This document shows positions 39,137-49,014 of a stretch of DNA of 64,000 nt, piece after piece. The position numbers were made by a program, and so were the translations under genes. This DNA comes from Pseudacidovorax sp. (GTDB taxonomy: Bacteria > Pseudomonadota > Gammaproteobacteria > Burkholderiales > Burkholderiaceae_C). The DNA lies in NCBI RefSeq assembly GCF_017991995.1, contig NZ_JAGOPN010000002.1, positions 429,136-493,135 on the forward strand, given 5' to 3'. The stretch's first letter is position 1. Each line of letters begins with the position of its first letter. Below the pieces are notes generated by a model, which saw nothing but the letters and a program-made list of their open reading frames with translations, searched no databases and was not told the origin of the DNA.

Positions 39137-40761
39137 ACGGCGCCCGCCGGCGCTTCGTCGGCGCCTCTGCTGCCGGTGCGGCGGCGGTCGCCTTGCCGGC
39201 TTGGCTGGTGGGCTGTGGCCGCGTGGCGCCAACGCTGGAGGGCGGCTTCACGGGCATCGACATGGCGCGCGGCCATGCCTTGCGCGATGGCCGCTGGGCG
39301 GCGCAGCCGGTGGCGAAGGAGCGTCGCACCCACGTGCTGATCGTCGGCGGCGGTGTCGCCGGCCTGGCGGCGGCCCGCGCTTTGCGCCTGGCCGGCATCG
39401 ACGACTTCGCCCTGCTCGAACTGGAGGACGAGGCCGGCGGGAATGCCCGAGGCGGCCAGGTCGGCGGCCTGGCCTGCCCGCTGGGCGCGCACTACCTGCC
39501 GGTGCCGGGCGACGAGGCGCGTGAGGTGCAGGACCTGCTGGAAGAGCTGGGCCTGCGCCGCCGAGAGGCGGGCCGCTGGGTCTACGAAGAGCGGCACCTG
39601 TGCCACAGCCCGCAGGAGCGGTTGTTCTTCCAGGGCGAGTGGCAGGACGGCCTGCTGCCGTTGAACGGAGTAGGCGCGGACACGCTGGCGCAATACCGCC
39701 GCTTCGCGCAGAAGGTCGAGGCGCTGCGCCGCGCGACGCATTTCGCCATCCCCACGCTGCGGGCCGCGCCATCGGCGCTGCTGGCCGATCTGGACCGGTT
39801 GAGCTTCGCCGCCTGGCTCGAGGCCGAGGGCTTGGATGACCCGCAACTGCGCTGGTACCTCGGCTACTGCTGCCGCGACGACTACGGCGCAGGCTTGGCG
39901 CAGGTTTCGGCCTGGGCGGGTCTGCACTACTTCGCCAGCCGCCACGGCTTCCATGCGCCGGGCGATGGCCTCGATGCCGAGCGCGAGGCCGTGCTGACCT
40001 GGCCCGAGGGCAATGCCTGGCTCACGCGCCGCCTGGCCGCGCCGCTGGTAGGGCGCCTGCAGACCGGCCAGGTGGTGCTGCGCATCGAGCAGACGCGCAG
40101 CGGCGTGGCGGTCGATGTCTGGGACGCGGCGGCGCAGCAGCGCGTGCGCTGGCGGGCCGGGCAGTGCATCGTCGCGCTGCCGGTCTTCGTCGCCGCGCGT
40201 GTGGTGGTGTCGCCGCCGGCCTTCCTGTCCGAACTCGCGGGCGTTCTGACGTACTCCCCCTGGCTGGTGGCCAACCTGCACCTGTCGGCGCCCCTGCGCG
40301 ACCGGCCGGGCGCTGCACCCAGCTGGGACAACGTGGTCTACGGCACGCGCGGCCTGGGCTATGTGGATGCGGGCCATCAGCGGCTGGACCCGACGCCCGC
40401 CGCCACCGTGGTGAGCTGGTACCGCCCGCTGGGGCCGAGTGAATTCGACGGAAGCGATGGTCGCCGCCTGCTGGCCGAGCGCCCATGGGAGGCCTGGCGC
40501 GACGAACTGATCGCGGAGCTGTCCGTGCCGCATCCCGACCTGGCCGAACGCGCGACGCGGCTGTCCATCACCCGCTACGGCCATGCCATGGCGGTGCCCG
40601 CGCCGGGCCTGCGGGCGCGCTTGGAACGAGTTGCGCCTGGCGGCTCAGCGCAGGCCGGTCGGTTGCTCTTCGCGCATGCGGACTGGTCGGGCTACTCGAT
40701 CTTCGAGGAGGCCTTCACCCGCGGACACCTGGCGGGCGAGGCGGCGGCGCGCGCGGCCTGA
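39112..40761 (+). CDS. FAD-dependent amine-oxidase-like protein with Tat-type signal
   Basis: A 549-residue flavoprotein of the NAD(P)-binding/amine-oxidase fold. The N-terminus has a twin-arginine pattern RRRFVGASAAG and hydrophobic stretch ending in VGCG, suggesting Tat export and possibly lipidation at the Cys. The dinucleotide fold HVLIVGGGVAGLAAARAL is at about 74-91; a C-terminal FAD segment is LLFAHADWSGYSIFEEAFTRG. The gene overlaps the spermidine-synthase-like gene either from ATG 39112 (25 bases) or from TTG 39133 (4 bases); the choice is open. The overlap implies coupled expression and suggests polyamine-related substrates, but this is inference only. Confidence 0.8.
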   Translation: MGQGQRPLNGARRRFVGASAAGAAAVALPAWLVGCGRVAPTLEGGFTGIDMARGHALRDGRWAAQPVAKERRTHVLIVGGGVAGLAAARALRLAGIDDFALLELEDEAGGNARGGQVGGLACPLGAHYLPVPGDEAREVQDLLEELGLRRREAGRWVYEERHLCHSPQERLFFQGEWQDGLLPLNGVGADTLAQYRRFAQKVEALRRATHFAIPTLRAAPSALLADLDRLSFAAWLEAEGLDDPQLRWYLGYCCRDDYGAGLAQVSAWAGLHYFASRHGFHAPGDGLDAEREAVLTWPEGNAWLTRRLAAPLVGRLQTGQVVLRIEQTRSGVAVDVWDAAAQQRVRWRAGQCIVALPVFVAARVVVSPPAFLSELAGVLTYSPWLVANLHLSAPLRDRPGAAPSWDNVVYGTRGLGYVDAGHQRLDPTPAATVVSWYRPLGPSEFDGSDGRRLLAERPWEAWRDELIAELSVPHPDLAERATRLSITRYGHAMAVPAPGLRARLERVAPGGSAQAGRLLFAHADWSGYSIFEEAFTRGHLAGEAAARAA

Positions 40762-40879
40762 GGGTCGACACGGCCGGCGGTGCCTCGGTGGCGGCCGCAT
40801 CGCCGTTTTGGCGCGCCCGGCGGGGCACGCTCGCCCGCAGCCCCTGACACGAGCGGGCGGAGCGCGGCTGCTCTCCCGC

Positions 40880-42559
40880 TCAGGCGCGCGCCGCCTCGCG
40901 CACCCAGCCTGCCGCCTTCTCCGCAATCATCAGCGTTGGGCTGTTGGTGTTGCCGCTCGTGATGGTGGGCATGGCGCTCGCATCCACCACTCGTAAGCCA
41001 TCGATGCGCCCACCGCGGCCGTCGCGCACGCGCAGGCGCGAATCCAGCACCGCCTGCGGGTCCCCATCGGCGCCCATGCGCGCCGTGCCCACCGGATGGA
41101 AGATGGTCGTCGCGATGTCGCCGGCCAGGCGGGCCAGGTCCTCGTCGCTCTCGTACTGCGGGCCCGGCTTCCATTCCTGCGGCTGGTAGCGCGACAGGGC
41201 GGGCTGGGCGGCGATGCGGCGCGTGACGCGCAGCGAGTCGGCCGCCACCTGCCGGTCCTCGTCGGTGGAGAGGTAGTTGGGCGCGATGGCGGGGGCATCC
41301 TCGAAGCGCGGGCTCTTCAGTCGCACCGTGCCGCGGCTGGTGGGGTTGAGGTTGCACACGCTGGCCGTGAAGGCCGGAAAGCTGTGCAGCGGATCGCCGA
41401 AGGCGTCCAGCGACAGCGGCTGCACGTGGTACTGGATGTTGGGCCAGGGCCGGTCGGGCGTGCTGCGGGTGAAGGCGCCCAGCTGCGAGGGCGCCATGCT
41501 CATGGGGCCGCTGCGACGCAGCACGTATTCCAGGCCGATGCGCGCCTTGCCCACCAGGCTGGATGCCAGCACGTTCAGCGTCGGCGCGCCGTTGATCTTG
41601 AACACGGCGCGGATCTGCAGGTGGTCCTGCAGGTTGGCGCCGACGCCAGGCAGGTCGGCCTGCACCTCGATGCCCTGCGCGCGCAGCAGCTCGGCCGGGC
41701 CGATGCCCGACAGTTGCAGGATCTGCGGCGAGCCGATGGCGCCGGCGCACAGGATCACCTCGCGCGTGGCGTGCACCTCCACCATCTCGCGGCCATTCCA
41801 CACCCGTGCGCCGGTGCAGCGCCGGCCGCCCTCGGGCGTGGATTCGAGCAGCAGCCGAGCCACCTGGGCGCCGGTCCACAGCTCGAAGTTGGGCCGCCCG
41901 AAGCAGGTCGGTCGCAGGAAGGCCTTGGCCGTGTTCCAGCGCCAGCCGGCCTTCTGGTTGACCTGGAAGTAGCCCACGCCTTCGTTGCTGCCGCGGTTGA
42001 AGTCGGTGGAGTGCGGGATGCCAGCCTCCTGCGCGGCCTGCGCGAAGGCATCGAGGATGTCCCAGCGCAGCCGCTGCTTCTCGACTCGCCATTCGCCGCC
42101 GTGGCCGTGGAAGCGGGCGAACTCCGGGTCATCCGCGCCGGGCTGGCCGGCGTCGCCCAGGTAGTGGTCCTCGTGGCGCTTGAAGGCGGGCAGGACGTCG
42201 TCCCAACGCCAGGCGTCGTCGCCGGTGATCTGGGCCCAGCCGTCGTAGTCGCGGGCCTGGCCGCGCATGTAGATCATGCCGTTGATGCTGGAGCAGCCGC
42301 CCAGTGTCTTGCCACGCGGGTAGCGCAGCACGCGGCCGTTGAGGCCGGCGTCAGGCTCGGTCTGGTAGAGCCAGTCGGTGCGCGGGTTGCCGATGCAGTA
42401 GAGGTAGCCGACCGGAATATGGATCCAGTGGTAGTCGTCCTTGCGGCCGGCCTCCAGCAGCAGCACGCGCTTGCCGTGATCGGCGCTCAGGCGGTTGGCC
42501 ATCAGTGCGCCGGCGGTGCCGGCGCCGATGACGATGTAGTCGAAGGTGGTGTCGCTCAC
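40880..42559 (-). CDS. GMC-family oxidoreductase (choline/alcohol-dehydrogenase-like)
   Basis: A 559-residue FAD enzyme of the glucose-methanol-choline family. The N-terminal ADP-binding motif is DYIVIGAGTAGALMANRL, signature 1 is RGKTLGGCSSINGMIYMRGQARDYD, signature 2 is GAIGSPQILQLSGIGP, and the C-terminal active-site segments FHPVGTARMG and SGNTNSPTLMIAEKA are present. It is close to BetA/AlkJ-type dehydrogenases, which oxidise choline or aliphatic and polyethoxylated alcohols. Without a betaine-aldehyde dehydrogenase or alkane genes nearby, the substrate is open. It is transcribed alone or with the toxin-antitoxin genes upstream. Confidence 0.88.
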   Translation of the reverse strand: MSDTTFDYIVIGAGTAGALMANRLSADHGKRVLLLEAGRKDDYHWIHIPVGYLYCIGNPRTDWLYQTEPDAGLNGRVLRYPRGKTLGGCSSINGMIYMRGQARDYDGWAQITGDDAWRWDDVLPAFKRHEDHYLGDAGQPGADDPEFARFHGHGGEWRVEKQRLRWDILDAFAQAAQEAGIPHSTDFNRGSNEGVGYFQVNQKAGWRWNTAKAFLRPTCFGRPNFELWTGAQVARLLLESTPEGGRRCTGARVWNGREMVEVHATREVILCAGAIGSPQILQLSGIGPAELLRAQGIEVQADLPGVGANLQDHLQIRAVFKINGAPTLNVLASSLVGKARIGLEYVLRRSGPMSMAPSQLGAFTRSTPDRPWPNIQYHVQPLSLDAFGDPLHSFPAFTASVCNLNPTSRGTVRLKSPRFEDAPAIAPNYLSTDEDRQVAADSLRVTRRIAAQPALSRYQPQEWKPGPQYESDEDLARLAGDIATTIFHPVGTARMGADGDPQAVLDSRLRVRDGRGGRIDGLRVVDASAMPTITSGNTNSPTLMIAEKAAGWVREAARA

Positions 42560-42621
42560 GGGTTGTCTCCTTGGCCTCTGGCGGGCCTTGTGCGGGGGGT
42601 GGGAGGGAATGGACTGCGCGG

Positions 42622-42924
42622 CTAGAGGTCGTCGTGGTGATAGCCGGATTCGCGCTGGTGGCGCAGGGCCAACACCAGCACCACGTCGGCCCGCTCGTCG
42701 AAGTGGTAGAGCGCCAGATAGCCGGTGCGGCCGCGGTGGATGACCAGTTCGCGCAGGGGCGCTTCGGTCAGGCGGCCGATGTGCGGCTGGCGCTGCAGGA
42801 TGCGCAGCCCGTCAAGGATCACGGACTGGGTCTGCAGGGCCTCCTCAGGCTGGGTCTCCAGCAGGAAATCGGCGAGCCGCTCCAGGTCGTCCTGGGCGCG
42901 GGGGCCAAGGACCAGGCGCGTCAT
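42622..42924 (-). CDS. ParE/RelE-family toxin
   Basis: A 100-residue toxin of the ParE/RelE superfamily. The pattern LVLGPRAQDDLERLADFLLE at the N-terminus, IGRLTEAPLRELVIHRGRTGYLALYHF in the middle and VLVLALRHQRESGYH at the C-terminus is typical of ParE, whose members poison gyrase. Its ATG overlaps the antitoxin stop as ATGA, the usual coupling in such modules. It lies between the GMC oxidoreductase and mmsA. Confidence 0.87.
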   Translation of the reverse strand: MTRLVLGPRAQDDLERLADFLLETQPEEALQTQSVILDGLRILQRQPHIGRLTEAPLRELVIHRGRTGYLALYHFDERADVVLVLALRHQRESGYHHDDL

Positions 42925-43247
42925 GCGGCCTTGTGTTGGCGCATGCCGGCCAGTCCGCCGCGCACCGGCGCCGGCCTGGTAGGCGGCGCCTCACCAGCGG
43001 CCTTGGCCTTGAGCCGCTTCTCGAGGTAGCCGAACACCTCGTCGGCGTCGTAGACCGGGCCACCGGCCTCGGCCTCGGCCAGCGACTCCAGCGCCTGGCC
43101 GACGAAGGCAGCGCGTCGGGTGCGGCGGCGCACTTCTTCTTCCAGCGCCCGGACCATGAATGCATGGGCCGATACACGGTCTTCCTGCGCGAACTGCTGG
43201 ATCGTCTGCTTGAGGTCCTCGGGCAGCTTCAAAGAGGTGGTGCTCAT
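42921..43247 (-). CDS. ribbon-helix-helix antitoxin partner of the ParE-like toxin
   Basis: A 108-residue antitoxin. The N-terminus MSTTSLKLPEDLKQTIQQFAQ is a CopG/MetJ/Arc ribbon-helix-helix DNA-binding segment, followed by SAHAFMVRALEEEVRRR; the basic, proline-rich C-terminus should wrap the toxin. The start at 43247 is chosen from this motif; an open frame upstream has no conserved content. It precedes and overlaps the toxin by four bases. It should autoregulate through the repeated sites at 43273-43292. Confidence 0.87.
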   Translation of the reverse strand: MSTTSLKLPEDLKQTIQQFAQEDRVSAHAFMVRALEEEVRRRTRRAAFVGQALESLAEAEAGGPVYDADEVFGYLEKRLKAKAAGEAPPTRPAPVRGGLAGMRQHKAA

Positions 43248-43272
43248 GGCGTTTTCCAATCGTTCTCGATGG

Positions 43273-43292
43273 GGTAACACCATGGTAACACC
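43273..43292. promoter_or_regulatory. operator candidate of the toxin-antitoxin module: GGTAACACC twice
   Basis: Two direct copies of GGTAACACC at 43273-43281 and 43284-43292, start to start 11 bases apart (about one helical turn), 26 bases upstream of the antitoxin ATG. Ribbon-helix-helix antitoxins typically bind adjacent repeated sites on one DNA face. The region lies in the 59-base gap before mmsA, so the promoter overlaps the mmsA 3' end. Confidence 0.55.
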
Positions 43293-43306
43293 GCCTCTCC
43301 TGAACC

Positions 43307-44824
<1,518 letters not shown>

Positions 44825-44900
44825 CGGGAATTCCGTGCGTGGAGGGAGGAAAGTGGCAGGCAGTCTAGGACTGCGTTTCCGCGACGCCTAGGCGCGGCGG

Positions 44901-44930
44901 TTGAATTGATTGTTCAATTGCCTGAACAAT
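44901..44930. promoter_or_regulatory. LysR-type operator candidate between mmsA and the LysR gene
   Basis: Two overlapping dyads: TTGAA (44901-44905) with TTCAA (44913-44917), and ATTGTTCA (44909-44916) with TGAACAAT (44923-44930). The second is an 8-bp perfect inverted repeat with a 6-base spacer and fits the T-N11-A pattern of LysR sites. It lies 6 bases upstream of the LysR ATG and about 80 bases from the mmsA start, so it can control both directions. Confidence 0.6.
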
Positions 44931-44936
44931 GAGGCC

Positions 44937-45899
44937 ATGGATCATTCGAAGATCGAAGGCCTGTGGGCCCATGTGCACTGGCTGACCGTGCTGGCCGAGC
45001 AGGGCAGCTACACCGCCGCGGCCCGCCGCCTGGGCGTGAGCAAGGCCGGCATGAGTCAGCGCATCGCCGAGCTGGAGCGCGAGGCCGGCGTGCCCCTGGT
45101 GCAGCGCACCACCCGCAGCGTGCGCCTCACCGAGGCCGGCCAGCGGCTGGTGGAGGAGACGCGCAGCGCGTTCGACGCCATCGCCCAGAGCTTCGCCGGC
45201 GTGCGCGATCTGGCCGGCTTGCCCCGCGGCCGCCTGCGGGTGACGGCGCCGGTGGCGCTGGCCCGCCAGCAACTGGTGCCGCGGCTGGCCGACTTCCTGC
45301 GCGCCCATCCCGAGGTGCGCATCGAGCTGGAGCTCTCCGACCGCCTGAGCGCCCTGGCCATGGAAGGTTTCGACCTCGCGATCCGGCACAGCGCCGCCCC
45401 GCCCGACACGCACGTGGCCTGGCCCCTGTGCCAGACCCGCAGCCTGCTGGTGGCCAGTCGCGCCTACCTGCGCCAGCGCGGGGAGCCGGGCGAACCGGCG
45501 GACCTGGGCGGGCATGACTGCCTGTACTACCCGCGCCAGGATCAGCCCGCCTGGCATTTCCTGCCCCGACCGGCGGCGGCCGGCACCGAGCGCATCACGG
45601 TGCCGGTGGCCGGCCCCTTTGCGGCCAACAACAGCGAGGCCCTGCGCGACGCTGCCGCCGCGGGCCTGGGCATCGCGCTCCTGCCCGACTTCAGCGCCCA
45701 GGAGGGCCTGCGCAGCGGCCGGCTGGTGGAGGTGCTGCCTGCCTGGCAGCCGGTGGGTGCCTTCGCGGAGCAGCTGTTCGCCATCCGCCCCTACGCGCCG
45801 CATGTGCCGCGTGCGGTCGCGGCCTTCGTCGCCTGGCTTCGGGGGGCCTTTGCGGACGGCTTCTCGGTGCACGCACCGCCGGCGCCATCGTCGGTTTGA
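44937..45899 (+). CDS. LysR-family transcriptional regulator (divergent from mmsA)
   Basis: A 320-residue LysR regulator. The N-terminal winged helix-turn-helix contains LTVLAEQGSYTAAARRLGVSKAGMSQRIAELEREAGVPL; the effector domain begins at about 90 (GRLRVTAPVALARQQLVPRLADFLRAHPEVRIELELSD). The start at 44937 has the GAGG of CAATGAGGCC just upstream. It is divergent from mmsA and probably activates or represses it with valine-catabolism signals, by gene position only. It belongs to the large DsdC/PerR-like subgroup with an effector unknown. Confidence 0.88.
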   Translation: MDHSKIEGLWAHVHWLTVLAEQGSYTAAARRLGVSKAGMSQRIAELEREAGVPLVQRTTRSVRLTEAGQRLVEETRSAFDAIAQSFAGVRDLAGLPRGRLRVTAPVALARQQLVPRLADFLRAHPEVRIELELSDRLSALAMEGFDLAIRHSAAPPDTHVAWPLCQTRSLLVASRAYLRQRGEPGEPADLGGHDCLYYPRQDQPAWHFLPRPAAAGTERITVPVAGPFAANNSEALRDAAAAGLGIALLPDFSAQEGLRSGRLVEVLPAWQPVGAFAEQLFAIRPYAPHVPRAVAAFVAWLRGAFADGFSVHAPPAPSSV

Positions 45900-46074
45900 G
45901 GGAAGCGCCGGGCGGGCGCGGTCGGCCTGTCCGCCGGTCGCTGTGCCAGGGTTTGTGGGAGTGGCCCCACTGCCGATCGCGCCCCGTGCGGTCAAGCGTC
46001 AGTGGCGGGTCAGCGGGTAGCATTCGCCGGTTGCCCGCCGCCGGCCGGTCCACGGTCGGGCACACCGCCAACGA

Positions 46075-47226
46075 ATGCCCTCCTCCCATATCCAGCTTCC
46101 AAGCGACGACGCATGGCCGCGCGTGGACCGCGCCCAGGCCGAGGAGCATGGACCGTGGGCGCCCACGGGGCGGTGGACGGTGCTGGCCTTCTCCTCGCGC
46201 GAGCAGTGGCTGGCGCTGGAGCGTTGCCTCGACGAGGCAGCCGGCACGGGCGGCGGCTGGGATCTGCGCGGCATCGAGCAGCTCGACCATGTCGGCGCCC
46301 AGTTGCTTTGGAACCACTGGGGCCGCCAGTGGCCGGCGCAGCTCCAGCTCAGCGATTCGCAGAAGGCCGTGCTCGACCAAGTGGCGCAGTACACCGTGCC
46401 GCTGCCCCCGCCCGCCGCGCAGGGCTGGGCCGCCTGGCCGGCGCGCCTGCTGGCGCAGGGCCCGGCGCTGCTGCGCCTGGGCCGCCAGACCCTGTTGCTG
46501 GTCGGCCAGCTGGCGCTGGACCTGCTGCGGCTGGTACGCGCGCCGCAGCGCGGACCCTGGCGCGACTTCTCGGGCCATCTCTACCGCATCGGCGCCACGG
46601 CCCTGCCGATCACCGCGCTGGTCGGCCTGCTGATCGGCGTGGTGCTGGCCTACCTGATGTCGAACCAGCTGCGCAACTACGGTGCCGAGTCGTTCGTGGT
46701 GAACATCCTGGGCCTGTCCATCCTTCGCGAACTGGGTCCGGTGCTGGCAGCGGTGTTGGTCGCCGGCCGCTCCGGCTCCGCCATCACGGCGCAGATCGGC
46801 GTCATGCGCGTGACCGAAGAGCTGGACGCCATGCGCGTCATGGGCATTCCGCCCGGCTACCGCCTGGTCATGCCGCGCGTGCTGGCTCTGGCCGTGGTGA
46901 TGCCGCTGGTGGCGCTGTGGACCTCGCTGTCGGCGCTGGCGGGCGGCATGGTCGCCGCCTGGTCGGCGCTGGACATTGCCCCGGTGTTCTTCATGCAGCA
47001 GCTCCCGCGTGCGGTGCCCTTCGTCAACCTGTACATCGCGCTGGCCAAGTCGGCGGTCTTCGGCGTGATGATTGCCCTCATCGCCTGCCACCACGGCCTG
47101 CGGGTGGAGCCCAACACCGAGAGCCTGGGCCGTCGCACCACCGCCTCGGTGGTGGCGGCGATCACCATGGTGATCCTGGTCGACGCGCTCTTCGCGCTGC
47201 TGTTCCGCGGGGTGGGCTTCCGATGA
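46075..47226 (+). CDS. MlaE-family ABC transporter permease with N-terminal STAS-like domain
   Basis: A 383-residue inner-membrane permease of the MlaE/PqiA-linked phospholipid transport family. Residues about 30-110 form a STAS-like (MlaB-like) domain fused to the permease, and 140-383 form the MlaE domain with about six helices: AYLMSNQLRNYGAESFVVNILGLSILRELGPVLAAVLVAGRSGSAITAQIGVMRVTEELDAM is the family signature, here spread over about 195-260. It is the first of four genes (permease, ATPase, MCE protein, lipoprotein); the stop overlaps the ATPase start. Confidence 0.88.
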   Translation: MPSSHIQLPSDDAWPRVDRAQAEEHGPWAPTGRWTVLAFSSREQWLALERCLDEAAGTGGGWDLRGIEQLDHVGAQLLWNHWGRQWPAQLQLSDSQKAVLDQVAQYTVPLPPPAAQGWAAWPARLLAQGPALLRLGRQTLLLVGQLALDLLRLVRAPQRGPWRDFSGHLYRIGATALPITALVGLLIGVVLAYLMSNQLRNYGAESFVVNILGLSILRELGPVLAAVLVAGRSGSAITAQIGVMRVTEELDAMRVMGIPPGYRLVMPRVLALAVVMPLVALWTSLSALAGGMVAAWSALDIAPVFFMQQLPRAVPFVNLYIALAKSAVFGVMIALIACHHGLRVEPNTESLGRRTTASVVAAITMVILVDALFALLFRGVGFR

Positions 47227-48014
47227 TCGATCGCCTGCATGAGCGCGACAGCGTGGTCGAGATCCGCGGCCTGTGGACGGAATTCCCACGCGGGCGCGGC
47301 CAGGTGCAGGTGGTGCACCGCGACCTGGGTTTGGACATCCGGCGCGGCGAGATCCTCTCGCTGGTGGGCGGCTCGGGCACCGGCAAGACGGTGCTGCTGC
47401 GGCAGATCCTGGGCCTGCAGGCGCCCACGCGTGGCACGGTGCGGGTGCTGGGCGCGCCGCCCGCGGAGTTGAGTGCGCGCGGCGCCGCTGCCGTGGGCAT
47501 GCTGTTCCAGCATGGGGCGCTGTTTTCGGCCTTCAGCGTGCTGGAAAACATTGCCTTCCCGCTGCGCGAACTCAAGCTGCTGCCCGACGAGCTGATCCGC
47601 GATGCCGCCCTGGTCAAGCTGCAGATGGTGGGCCTGGGCCCGGAGCATGCGCACAAGATGCCGGCCAACCTGTCGGGCGGCATGATCAAGCGCGTGGCCC
47701 TGGCGCGCGCGCTCATCATGGACCCGCCGCTGCTGCTGCTCGACGAGCCCACCGCCGGGCTGGACCCCGCCGCGTCCGACAGCTTCTGCGAGCTGCTGCG
47801 CGGCCTGCACCGCGAGCTGGGCCTGACGGTGGTGATGGTCACCCACGACCTGGACACGCTGTTCGACCTGTCCACCCGCATCGCCGTGCTGGCCGACCAG
47901 CGCGTGATCGCCCTGGGCAGCGCCCGGGAGGTGATGGCGGTGGACCATCCCTTCATCCGCGAGTACTTCCTGGGCGGACGCGGCCATCGCGCCGCGCTCG
48001 CCCTGCCATCCTGA
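47223..48014 (+). CDS. ABC transporter ATP-binding protein, MlaF-like
   Basis: A 263-residue ATPase powering the neighbouring MlaE-type permease. Walker A is GGSGTGKTVLL, the signature motif is LSGGMIKRVALARAL, and Walker B is LLLLDEPTAGLD; the C-terminal helix ends YFLGGRG, as in MlaF. The ATG at 47223 overlaps the permease stop as ATGA. A longer open frame upstream lies within the permease gene and is not coding. Confidence 0.92.
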   Translation: MIDRLHERDSVVEIRGLWTEFPRGRGQVQVVHRDLGLDIRRGEILSLVGGSGTGKTVLLRQILGLQAPTRGTVRVLGAPPAELSARGAAAVGMLFQHGALFSAFSVLENIAFPLRELKLLPDELIRDAALVKLQMVGLGPEHAHKMPANLSGGMIKRVALARALIMDPPLLLLDEPTAGLDPAASDSFCELLRGLHRELGLTVVMVTHDLDTLFDLSTRIAVLADQRVIALGSAREVMAVDHPFIREYFLGGRGHRAALALPS

Positions 48015-48031
48015 ACGGGAAGAGGAACACC

Positions 48032-48997
48032 ATGGAAAACAAGTCCCATGCCCTGGCCGCCGGTGCCTTCGTCTTCGGCATGCTGGCCCTGCTGGTGGCG
48101 CTGGTGCTCTGGTTCACCCGCGACAGCACGGTGCGCAACACCTACGAGCTGAGCACGCGCGACGCGGTCAGCGGCCTGCAGCCGCAGGCGGCGGTGCGTT
48201 ACCGCGGCATCATGGTCGGCAAGGTGGCGAGCATCGACTTCGACCCCGACAAGCGCGGCAACGTGCGGGTGCGCCTGGCCATCGACGAGCGGGTGCCGCT
48301 CACGAAGTCCACCTTCGCCAGCCTGAGCTACCAGGGCGTGACGGGCCTGGCGTTCGTGGCGCTGGACGACAAGGGCGAATCGCAGGAGCCGCTGCTGCCC
48401 AACAACGACGACCCGCCGCAGATCCCGCTGCGCCCGTCCATGTTCTCGCAGCTGCAGGGCCGCGGGGAGGCGATCCTGAACCAGGTGGAAGAGGCCACGC
48501 GCCGCGCCAACGCTCTGCTGAGCGACCAGAACCAGCAGCGCATCGCCCAGGCGCTGGAGAACATCGCGCAGGTCACGGCCCATGCCAACGACCTCACCCG
48601 CACGCTCGACCAGACCTTGCGCACGCGGGTCGATCCGGCGCTGGCCGCCATCCCGCCGCTGGCGCAGACCGTGCGCGGCACCGCGCAGAACTTCGGCCAG
48701 GCGGCGCAGTCGCTCAACGCCACGCTGCAGCGCCTGAATGCCGAGGACGGCGCGCTGGCCCGACTGGGCAGCGGCACGGCCGCGCTGCAGCAGACGCTGG
48801 AGTCGGTCAATGCCACCACGTTGCCGCGCCTGAATCGCGCGGCCGACGACACCTCGCTGGCGGCTCGCCGCCTCGGCCGCGTAGCCGACACCATTGCCGA
48901 CAGTCCGCAATCGCTGATCTATGGCACGGGCGTGCCGGCGCCCGGCCCGGGCGAGCCCGGCTTCGTGGCGCCGGTGCCTGCGGCGGCCGGCCGCTGA
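48032..48997 (+). CDS. MCE (MlaD-like) lipid-binding protein of the ABC transporter
   Basis: A 321-residue periplasmic substrate-binding protein anchored by one N-terminal membrane helix (about 7-28, HALAAGAFVFGMLALLVALV). The MCE domain covers about 38-120 (GLQPQAAVRYRGIMVGKVASIDFDPDKRGNVRVRLAID), and a long helical region follows. The GGGAAGAGGAA Shine-Dalgarno lies seven bases before the ATG at 48032. It presumably forms the hexameric tunnel that passes lipid between the permease and an outer-membrane partner. Confidence 0.9.
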   Translation: MENKSHALAAGAFVFGMLALLVALVLWFTRDSTVRNTYELSTRDAVSGLQPQAAVRYRGIMVGKVASIDFDPDKRGNVRVRLAIDERVPLTKSTFASLSYQGVTGLAFVALDDKGESQEPLLPNNDDPPQIPLRPSMFSQLQGRGEAILNQVEEATRRANALLSDQNQQRIAQALENIAQVTAHANDLTRTLDQTLRTRVDPALAAIPPLAQTVRGTAQNFGQAAQSLNATLQRLNAEDGALARLGSGTAALQQTLESVNATTLPRLNRAADDTSLAARRLGRVADTIADSPQSLIYGTGVPAPGPGEPGFVAPVPAAAGR

Positions 48998-49014
48998 TGC
49001 GAAGGAGCGTTTCC

